Position numbers and translations under genes: made by a program. Below, piece after piece: positions 58,127-64,000 of a stretch of 64,000 bases of DNA (positions are counted from its first letter, which is position 1; each line of letters begins with the position of its first letter). The notes under the pieces are model-generated. The model saw nothing but the letters and a program-made list of their open reading frames with translations, ran no database searches and had not been told where the DNA came from. The DNA is from Pseudideonella sakaiensis (lineage in GTDB: Bacteria > Pseudomonadota > Gammaproteobacteria > Burkholderiales > Burkholderiaceae_C): positions 1 through 64,000 of the forward strand of contig NZ_BBYR01000085.1 of the NCBI RefSeq assembly GCF_001293525.1, read 5' to 3'.

Positions 58127-58894
58127 ATGCGAGACCATGACGAAGGCCGCCGCGGCGGCCAGTACGGCGGTGACGACTTCGGCGGCCGGCGCGGCGGCCA
58201 GCAGGAGGCCTACAGCGGCGGCACGCGCAGCCGCAGCGGCAGCAACTACGGCGACTGGCGCGGGCCGCAGCACGGCGACGACGAGGAGAGCGCGGGGTCG
58301 CGCCGCTACGAGTCCGGCGACCGCGGCTGGAACGCCGGCCGCGGCGACAGCCCCTGGGGCGACGGCGCCGGCGGACGTGGTGGCGGCTGGCTGGGTTACC
58401 CGTCGCGCGAGGGCTATGGCCAGGGCGCGGAGCCCGGCCGCCCGCAGGGCGGTGGCTGGGGCCGCGAGGTCCCCGGCGGCGGCCTGCCCTCGCACTGGAC
58501 CGGATCGAGCGGTCCCGGCGGCGGCCTGCGCGGCAGCGGCGACCCGGGCGGCTCGCGCGGCTTCGGCGGGTCGGCCGACGCGGACGACCGCTTCGACCCC
58601 GACTACCACCAATGGCGCAGCGAGCAGATGAGGCAGCTCGACGACGACTACCGTCAATGGCGCCAGGACCGCTACCAGAAGTTCAGCGACGAGTTCTCGA
58701 CCTGGCGCAGCAGCCGCGGCGAACGCGGCTCGGGGGCCGAGGGCGGCAGAAGCGCCGGCCGCCCGGGCGACGCCACCGCGGCGGGATCTGCCAGCAGCGG
58801 CTCGACGCCCACGACATCGGTGGGCACCACCACCGGCGGCAGCACGAGCGGCGGCTCGGGAGGCAGTTCGGGGGGCAGTTCGAAGAGCCGCTGA
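58127..58894 (+). CDS. Gly/Arg/Ser-rich protein with tandem WR repeats
   Basis: Protein of 255 residues. Residues 1-150 are Gly/Arg/Asp/Ser-rich and probably disordered. About 150-195 contains three related units ending in Trp-Arg: DPDYHQWRSEQ, DDYRQWRQDRY and DEFSTWRSSRG. A Ser/Gly/Thr-rich tail follows. The repeat module is one I associate with uncharacterised stress-island proteins of Burkholderiales; its role is unknown. AAAGGA lies 6 bases before the ATG. It converges on rpoN. Confidence 0.75.
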   Translation: MRDHDEGRRGGQYGGDDFGGRRGGQQEAYSGGTRSRSGSNYGDWRGPQHGDDEESAGSRRYESGDRGWNAGRGDSPWGDGAGGRGGGWLGYPSREGYGQGAEPGRPQGGGWGREVPGGGLPSHWTGSSGPGGGLRGSGDPGGSRGFGGSADADDRFDPDYHQWRSEQMRQLDDDYRQWRQDRYQKFSDEFSTWRSSRGERGSGAEGGRSAGRPGDATAAGSASSGSTPTTSVGTTTGGSTSGGSGGSSGGSSKSR

Positions 58895-58952
58895 TCCCGC
58901 CAGGCCCGCGCGCGGCCCGCAGGGGCTGCGACGGGGCCTGCCGTGCCGGACT

Positions 58953-60443
58953 TCAGTCGGCGGCGAGTCGCCGCCGGCGCCCGACCGCCTCGATCTTCAT
59001 CATCTGCCGGTACTTGGTGACGGTCCGGCGGGCCACCGGCAGGCCCTGCTCCGCGAGCTGGTGCGCGATCTGCGCATCCGACCACGGGGCGGTCGGCCGC
59101 TCGGCGGCGATCACCTCGGCGACCAGCTCGCGGATGGCCGTGCCCGAGCAGGGCCGTCCGCTGCTCGACATGAGCGCGCGACCGAAGAAGTAGGTCAGCT
59201 CGAAGGTGCCGAAGGGCGTCGCGATGTACTTGTTGTTGGTCACCCGCGAGACCGTGCTCTCGTGCACCTGCACCTCGTCGGCGACCTCGCGCAGGCTGAG
59301 CGGCTTCATCGCCATCGCGCCGTGGTCGAAGAACCCGCACTGCCGCCGCACGATCGAGCCGGCGACGTCGAGGATGGTCGCGAAGCGCTGCTCGACGTTG
59401 CGCAGCGTCCAGCGCGCCTCGTGCAGCTGGACGCCCAGCGGGGCGTTGGCCGCGCCGCGGTGGCGCTGGAACAGCCCGGCATAGACCTCGTTGATCCTGA
59501 GCCGGGGCACCACGGCCGGGTTGAGCTGCACCGTCCACCCCCCGGCGGTACGGCGAACGACGACGTCCGGCACGATGTAGCGCGTGCGCTCGCCGCCGAA
59601 CTGCCAGCCGGGCCGAGGCTGCAGGCGGCGGATGCGGTCGCAGGCCGCCTCCACCTGCTTCGGCGGTTCGCCGAGGCAACGGGCCAGGCGGGCCATGTCG
59701 CGCGCCGCCAGTGCGGGCAGCTGCTCGCGCACGATGCGCGTGGCCAGCTGCCGTTCCTGCGCCGATGCGATCGCCGGCATCTGCAGCAGCAGGCATTCGG
59801 CCACGCTGGTGGCGCCGACGCCCGCCGGTTCGAGCGATTGCAGCAGGCGCAGCGCCACACGCAGTTCCTCCAGCGACGCCGGCGGATGCAGCGCCACCAC
59901 CGGAACCAGGTCCTGCAACGGGCTGCGCAGGTAGCCGTCGTCGTCGAGCGATTCCACGATCGCGCGCAGCATCACCTCGTCGCGCTGGCCGAGCTTCAGC
60001 AGGTCGACCTGGGCGTGCAGGTGCGCATTCAGCGCGGACTCGACCGCCATGCCCTCCAGGGCGTCGGCCGCTCCGTCCTCGCGGCCCGGCCCGCGGCCGC
60101 CGTCGGACTGCCACAGCGCACGCTCGTCCGCCCCCTGGGCATCGGGCGGTCCGGGGCCGCCATCGCGCCACGACTCGTCCGCGGCGCTCGCCGGATCGCG
60201 ATCACCGGCAGCCCACGGCGGATCCGCGCGGGCAGGCGCGTCGGCGTCGAGGTCGCCACGCCCGAGGGGGTCGTCGCCGACGTCGCCTTCTTCGCGCTCG
60301 AGGAAGGGGTTGCTGTCCAGCTTCTCGCGCAGCAGCGCCGCGAAGTCGAGCGAGGACATCTGCAGCAGCCGCACCGCGTGCTGCAGGCGGGGCGACAGGG
60401 CCTGGGACGGCCGGAGATCGGGACGCAGGTCGAGCAGGGCCAT
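58953..60443 (-). CDS. rpoN: RNA polymerase sigma-54 factor, divergent paralogue
   Basis: Sigma factor of 496 residues. The N-terminal activator-binding region (LSPRLQHAVRLLQMSSLDFAALL, given in parts) resembles region I. An acidic, Gly/Asp-rich region II spans about 50-125, and a core-binding region about 135-330. The helix-turn-helix LREVADEVQVHESTVSRVT follows, and the RpoN box is ARRTVTKYR near residue 476. Differences from housekeeping RpoN include NNKYIATPFGTFELTYFF in place of the usual TNKY-type segment and a basic tail after the box. The usual rpoN neighbours (lptB, hpf, ptsN) are absent. This suggests a second rpoN serving the surrounding genes. TGGAGG precedes the ATG. Confidence 0.9.
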   Translation of the reverse strand: MALLDLRPDLRPSQALSPRLQHAVRLLQMSSLDFAALLREKLDSNPFLEREEGDVGDDPLGRGDLDADAPARADPPWAAGDRDPASAADESWRDGGPGPPDAQGADERALWQSDGGRGPGREDGAADALEGMAVESALNAHLHAQVDLLKLGQRDEVMLRAIVESLDDDGYLRSPLQDLVPVVALHPPASLEELRVALRLLQSLEPAGVGATSVAECLLLQMPAIASAQERQLATRIVREQLPALAARDMARLARCLGEPPKQVEAACDRIRRLQPRPGWQFGGERTRYIVPDVVVRRTAGGWTVQLNPAVVPRLRINEVYAGLFQRHRGAANAPLGVQLHEARWTLRNVEQRFATILDVAGSIVRRQCGFFDHGAMAMKPLSLREVADEVQVHESTVSRVTNNKYIATPFGTFELTYFFGRALMSSSGRPCSGTAIRELVAEVIAAERPTAPWSDAQIAHQLAEQGLPVARRTVTKYRQMMKIEAVGRRRRLAAD

Positions 60444-60623
60444 GGCGGCCTCCAGCAGTGGGGTCGACGGATGCAACGCAATCCCCGTGCCCCGGTGACG
60501 GCGGGCGCACGGTGACCCGCGGCCCGGTGGGCGCGGGCACCGCGGCCGCCCGACGGCGCCGCACGCCTCGTCCTTGCCGGTCCGCCCGCCGATTGCGGCA
60601 AGCCTTGCCGATGCCATGAGGAA

Positions 60624-60637
60624 GGCACGCGCCTTGC
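60624..60637 (+). promoter_or_regulatory. Sigma-54-type promoter, hemerythrin gene
   Basis: GGCACGCGCCTTGC, an exact GGCAC-N5-TTGC core with GG at 60624-60625 and GC at 60636-60637, 38 bases before the start codon. Confidence 0.6.
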
Positions 60638-60675
60638 CGAAGCCCGGACACCTGCAACCCGACTGGAGATTGCCG

Positions 60676-61182
60676 ATGACCGCCCGACTCAGCCGCGCCG
60701 CCGCCGATGCGCGCGACGACATCCTTCGCTCCCTCAAGGCCGACCACCGCCGCGTGCGCAAGGCCTACCGTGACGCCCAGGCGCTGGACCCGGCGAAGGA
60801 GCCCGAGGCCTACGTGGGCCTCGTCGAGCAGGTGCTGGCCGAGCTCACGGTCCACGCCGAGCTCGAGGAGAGCCTGCTCTACCCGGCGGCCCGCGCGGTG
60901 GTGGAAGACCCCGGCCTGATCGACGAGGCCGAGGTCGAGCACGAGTCGATGAAGACGCTGATCAGCCAGATCCAGGGACTGGACCTCGGCGACCCCAAGT
61001 ACCAGGCCCGCTTCGTGGTGCTCTGCGAGTACGTGATCCACCACGTGAAGGAGGAGGAACACGAGCTCTTCACCGAGCTGGAAGGCGTCCGGCTGGACTG
61101 GGAGAGCCTGGCCGCCCAGATGCGCGAGCGGCGCGCCGCGCTCGGCGGCGAGCCGGTGGAAACGGAGACCGCCGCGGCCTGA
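60676..61182 (+). CDS. Hemerythrin HHE domain protein
   Basis: Four-helix protein of 168 residues with candidate diiron ligands in order: His in KADHRRVRK, His and Glu in TVHAELEESLLYP, His and Glu in VEHESMK, and His with Glu in YVIHHVKEEEHELF. Such proteins bind oxygen or iron or act in oxidative and nitrosative stress. GGAG lies about 8 bases before the ATG. It diverges from rpoN and carries one of the best sigma-54-like elements of the island. Confidence 0.9.
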   Translation: MTARLSRAAADARDDILRSLKADHRRVRKAYRDAQALDPAKEPEAYVGLVEQVLAELTVHAELEESLLYPAARAVVEDPGLIDEAEVEHESMKTLISQIQGLDLGDPKYQARFVVLCEYVIHHVKEEEHELFTELEGVRLDWESLAAQMRERRAALGGEPVETETAAA

Positions 61183-61201
61183 GCCCCGGCACGCAGCGAC
61201 G

Positions 61202-61229
61202 CGCGCGGCAGCCCCCCGGCCGCCGCGCG
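61202..61229. terminator. Possible bidirectional hairpin
   Basis: Arms CGCGCGGC and GCCGCGCG separated by 12 bases, with further partial pairing of flanking GCGACG and CGTCGC, between two convergent genes. No T-tract. Confidence 0.35.
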
Positions 61230-61250
61230 CGGCGTCGCGGCCGGTCCGGC

Positions 61251-63446
61251 TCAGGCCGCGCGCCCGAGCGACGGCGCCGGCCCGATGCCGAACACGTCCT
61301 CGAACTGCGCCGCCGGCATCGGCCGGCCGAACAGGTAGCCCTGGCCCTCGCTGCAGCCGGCCATGCGCAGGTGCTCGCGCTGGCTCGGCTTCTCGACGCC
61401 CTCGGCCACCGTCGCCAGGCCGAAGTGCGAGGCCATGTCGAGGATGGAGCGCACCAGCGCGGCATCCCGGCCCGAGGCCAGCATGCCGTTGACGAAGCTG
61501 CGGTCGATCTTGAGCCGCGTCAGCGGGTAGCTGCGCAGCAGGCCGAGCGACGCATAGCCGGTGCCGAAGTCGTCGAAGGCGATGCCGACGCCGAGCGAGC
61601 GCAGCCCCTGCAGCGTGCGCAGCATCAGCTCGTCGTGGTCGAGCACGATGTTCTCGGTGACCTCGAGCTCGAGCGCCTCGGGCGGCAGGTCGTGCCGACG
61701 CAGCACCCGCCGCACCTCCTCGACCAGGTCGGCGACGTGGAACTGCGCCGCGAACAGGTTGACGCCCATCCGCATGCGCGGCACGCCGAGGCGGCGCCAG
61801 CGGGCGGCCTGCGCGCAGGCCTCCTCCAGCACCCAGAAGCCGACGACCGCGGCGAGCGGTCCGCCTTCCAGCGCCGGCAGGAAGGCCGCCGGCGACAGCA
61901 GGCCGCGCTGCGGATGGCGCCAGCGCAGCAGCGCCTCGGCCCCCGTCAGCAGCCCGTCCTCCAGGTTCACCTGCGGCTGGTAGAACAGCACGAACTCGCC
62001 CTCGCCGACCGCGCGGTGCAGTTCCATCCCGTACAGGCGGCGTGCCTCGGCCTCCATGCGCAGCGCGGTGACGAAGACGACGTGCCGGCCCCGGCCGATC
62101 GCCTTCGCGCGGAACAGCGCGAGATCGGCATTGCCGATCAGCTCCAGCGCCTCGCGCGCATGGTCCGGCGCCAGCGCCACGCCGCCGCTGGCCGCGAGGC
62201 GGATCTCGTGCGGGCCGACCTCGACCGGCTCGGCCAGTCCGTCCAGCAGGCGCTCCGCGGTGGCCTCGGCGTCGCGCAGCTCGGTCACCCCGGGCAGCAG
62301 CACGGCGAACTCGTCGCCGCCGATGCGCGCGACCTGCGCCTGCGGGCCCGCCAGGCGCTGCAGCCGCGTGGCCACCACCTTCAGCACCTCGTCGCCGGTC
62401 GGGTGGCCGAGCGTGTCGTTGATGTCCTTGAAGCCGTCGAGGTCGATCATCACCAGCCCGGCCGAGCCCGAGGCCAGCAGGCACTGTTCGGTGCTGCGGT
62501 AGAAGGCGGCCCGGTTCGCCAGGCCGGTGAGCATGTCGGTGGTCGCCATGCGCTGCAGTTCCGCGTCGCGCCGCTGCACCTCGGTCAGGTCCTCCAGGTG
62601 GGCATTGAAGGTGACGCGCCCGCCCTCGCGCCAGCAGAAGAAGGACAGGCCCATCACGAACTCGCTGCCGTCGGCGCGACGGCCGGTCAGGCGGTCGGGC
62701 AGGTCCAGTCCGTCGCAGGTGCCGGCCGCCGCCGCGCGCCGGATCAGCGCCTCCACCAGCCCCTGCTGCGCCGGCGCGACCAGGTCGGTCACGGGCCGGC
62801 CCGCGCCCTCGTCCTCGCGGTAGCCATGCAGCCGGGCGGCCGCGGCATTCCAGGCCACGAGCTGCCCGTCCTGGTCGAACCAGACGACGGCCGTCGGCGA
62901 GTTGCGGGCGAACTCCTCGAAGGGACGGCGGCGCTGCTCGGTGGAGATCTCGAGCCGGCGCAGCTCGAGCCGGTCGGCGGCCATGCGCGCGAGGGCCTTG
63001 AGGCGCTCGATCTCCTCGGCGTCGAAGTCGCGCGGACGGGTGTCGATCACGCACAGCGCGCCCAGCGGCTGGCCCTCGGGCGAGCTCAGCGGCACCCCGG
63101 CATAGAAGCGCAGCGAGGTCGGCCCGGTCACCAGCGGGTTGTCGTGGAAGCGCTCGTCCAGCCGCGCGTCCGGCACGATCATCACGCCGTCGCGCGTGAT
63201 CGCATGCGCGCAGAAGGACACGTCGCGGCCCATGTCCACGGGCAGGCCTTCCCAGCCGGTGGCGGCCGCGAAGAAGACGTGGTCGGAGCCGATCAGGTTC
63301 ACCGCGGCCACCGGCACGTCGAAGATGCGCGTCAGCAGCTGCACCACGGGGTCGAGCGAAGGCAAGGGGCGGGTGCTGCCCAGGCCATAGGCCGCCAGCG
63401 CGGCCTGCCGGTCGGATTCATCCGCCAGCGGTGGGGGACACTTCAT
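61251..63446 (-). CDS. GAF-PAS-GGDEF-EAL c-di-GMP enzyme
   Basis: Cytoplasmic protein of 731 residues. A GAF domain (about 20-165) has FDVPVAAVNLIG and SFCAHAI, typical of GAF domains in such proteins. A PAS domain (about 175-295), a GGDEF domain (about 300-455) with intact RIGGDEF, and an EAL domain (about 475-720) with AEALLRW, NLFAAQF, DDFGTGYAS and EGVEK follow. Both catalytic centres look competent. ATG 63444-63446 follows GAGGAG; upstream codons look non-coding. No membrane segment is present. Its signal is likely a small molecule bound by GAF or PAS. Confidence 0.92.
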   Translation of the reverse strand: MKCPPPLADESDRQAALAAYGLGSTRPLPSLDPVVQLLTRIFDVPVAAVNLIGSDHVFFAAATGWEGLPVDMGRDVSFCAHAITRDGVMIVPDARLDERFHDNPLVTGPTSLRFYAGVPLSSPEGQPLGALCVIDTRPRDFDAEEIERLKALARMAADRLELRRLEISTEQRRRPFEEFARNSPTAVVWFDQDGQLVAWNAAAARLHGYREDEGAGRPVTDLVAPAQQGLVEALIRRAAAAGTCDGLDLPDRLTGRRADGSEFVMGLSFFCWREGGRVTFNAHLEDLTEVQRRDAELQRMATTDMLTGLANRAAFYRSTEQCLLASGSAGLVMIDLDGFKDINDTLGHPTGDEVLKVVATRLQRLAGPQAQVARIGGDEFAVLLPGVTELRDAEATAERLLDGLAEPVEVGPHEIRLAASGGVALAPDHAREALELIGNADLALFRAKAIGRGRHVVFVTALRMEAEARRLYGMELHRAVGEGEFVLFYQPQVNLEDGLLTGAEALLRWRHPQRGLLSPAAFLPALEGGPLAAVVGFWVLEEACAQAARWRRLGVPRMRMGVNLFAAQFHVADLVEEVRRVLRRHDLPPEALELEVTENIVLDHDELMLRTLQGLRSLGVGIAFDDFGTGYASLGLLRSYPLTRLKIDRSFVNGMLASGRDAALVRSILDMASHFGLATVAEGVEKPSQREHLRMAGCSEGQGYLFGRPMPAAQFEDVFGIGPAPSLGRAA

Positions 63447-63668
63447 GGAGTCACTCCTCGTCTGCGAAGGGAGAAGGCTCGACACAACGGCCCGTCGAGG
63501 TCGGTCACGCCGGCCCAACATAGCAGGCGCGACGCGTGCCTGTCACCTGTCAGCTTCGACAGTCCGCCAAAGACCCCGGTGCGGTCCGGCCACGGCAAGT
63601 TCGGAAGAATCCGCGTTCAGCGCGCGAAGCGTGACCCGGCCGCACGAAGGCGGCCGCCCTTCCCGACC

Positions 63669-64000
63669 ATGCCCCCTGCCCAGCCCCTTCCCGGCGCCGC
63701 CGCGGCCGATGCCGGCGGACCCTGCGTGTACTACGACGGCGGCTGCCCGCTGTGCCGCGCCGAGATCGCGGCCTACCGCCAGGCCGATGCCGGCGCGCGG
63801 CTGCGCTTCGTCGATGCCCAGGCCTGCCCGGCCGAGGCGCTGGGCGGCGACCTCGCGCGCGGTGACGCGCTGGCGCGCCTGCACGTGCGGCGCGCCGACG
63901 GCCGCCTGGTGCAGGGCGCGGCCGCCTTCGTCGAGGTCTGGGCGGCCCTGCCGCGCTGGGCCGCACTGGCCCGGCTGGCGCGCCTGCCCGGGGTGCTGCC
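63669..64000 (+). CDS. DUF393 (DCC family thiol-disulfide oxidoreductase-like) protein, partial
   Basis: The first 110 residues of a protein that runs off the window. The DCC signature YYDGGCPLCRAEIAAYR lies near residues 21-37, followed by LRFVDAQACPA and a later helix, all in line with DUF393. These proteins have a thioredoxin-like fold with a CxxC pair; their substrates are mostly unknown. The start is ATG 63669. Because the 3' end is missing, length and integrity cannot be judged. Confidence 0.85.
   Translation, partial: MPPAQPLPGAAAADAGGPCVYYDGGCPLCRAEIAAYRQADAGARLRFVDAQACPAEALGGDLARGDALARLHVRRADGRLVQGAAAFVEVWAALPRWAALARLARLPGVL

Noticed and set aside
60602-60615. A sigma-54 element for rpoN itself (GG-N10-GC on the minus strand)
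   Set aside because: The spacing fits, but the -12 half reads AGGC rather than TTGC; in GC-rich DNA this match is too weak.

Overview
The window reads as a chromosomal segment of a very GC-rich betaproteobacterium, most likely a Burkholderiales member of the Rubrivivax/Leptothrix/Methylibium type. This rests on roughly 70-75% GC, the four-gene DUF3348-DUF802-OmpA-DUF2894 operon typical of that order, a complete Sox thiosulfate-oxidation cluster with flavocytochrome c, and families common there. No tRNA, rRNA, CRISPR array, transposase or phage gene was seen. Most long antisense reading frames are GC-driven shadows and are left out.

Layout. (1) 0-5 kb: DUF3297 protein, CrcB fluoride channel, then a copper-handling trio (DUF2946 protein, TonB-dependent receptor, YcnI-PCu(A)C fusion). 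(2) 5-9.9 kb: a translationally coupled operon encoding a MotA/ExbB-like protein with a very long cytoplasmic tail plus a MotB/OmpA-like partner, a stator-type machine resembling the ZorAB core. (3) 10-12.2 kb: DUF3253 protein, photolyase-like flavoprotein and its coupled DUF2256 protein. (4) 12.5-20 kb: a branched-chain-amino-acid-type ABC importer (livGHMKF) with an acyl-CoA ligase and a TetR regulator; a perfect GTCTAC/GTAGAC inverted repeat sits in front of livG. (5) 20-26.6 kb: VOC protein, flavin reductase, EIIA(Ntr)-like protein, a shortened KdpD-like kinase and KdpE-like regulator, and a prolyl oligopeptidase. (6) 26.6-38.8 kb: an unrecognised lower-GC gene, then soxB, soxX, soxA, soxZ, soxY, soxD, soxC, a DsrE protein, an ArsR-type regulator, cytochrome c and a metallo-beta-lactamase on the minus strand, with fccA-fccB diverging. 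AT-rich palindromes related to ATCAGCATATGCTGAT lie in front of several of these genes. (7) 39-46 kb: MHYT-GGDEF-EAL protein, a winged-helix/ATPase/TPR regulator and an MgtC-family protein. (8) 46-61 kb: a stress-type island (catalase, Zn alcohol dehydrogenase, short-chain dehydrogenases, GlsB-like, DUF6496, CBS, Gly-rich and hemerythrin proteins) together with a divergent RpoN (sigma-54). (9) 61-64 kb: GAF-PAS-GGDEF-EAL protein and a partial DUF393 protein.

The strongest new signal is in region 8. Ten genes or operons there, plus mgtC at its edge, carry a -24/-12 element of the form GG-N10-GC, almost always GG(A/C)A(C/T)-N5-TTGC, 25-75 bases ahead of the start codon and on the correct strand. 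Three of these are back-to-back pairs. Because an rpoN paralogue sits in the same island, I infer a locally encoded sigma-54 regulon. The island also shows decay: the alcohol dehydrogenase has a TAA where its family has Tyr, and the adjacent hybrid histidine kinase is broken by three same-direction frameshifts.

Limits: all family calls come from reading the translated sequence against remembered family motifs. No database search, alignment or genome-wide motif scan was run. Start codons were chosen from ribosome binding sites, overlaps and the plausibility of the N-terminus.
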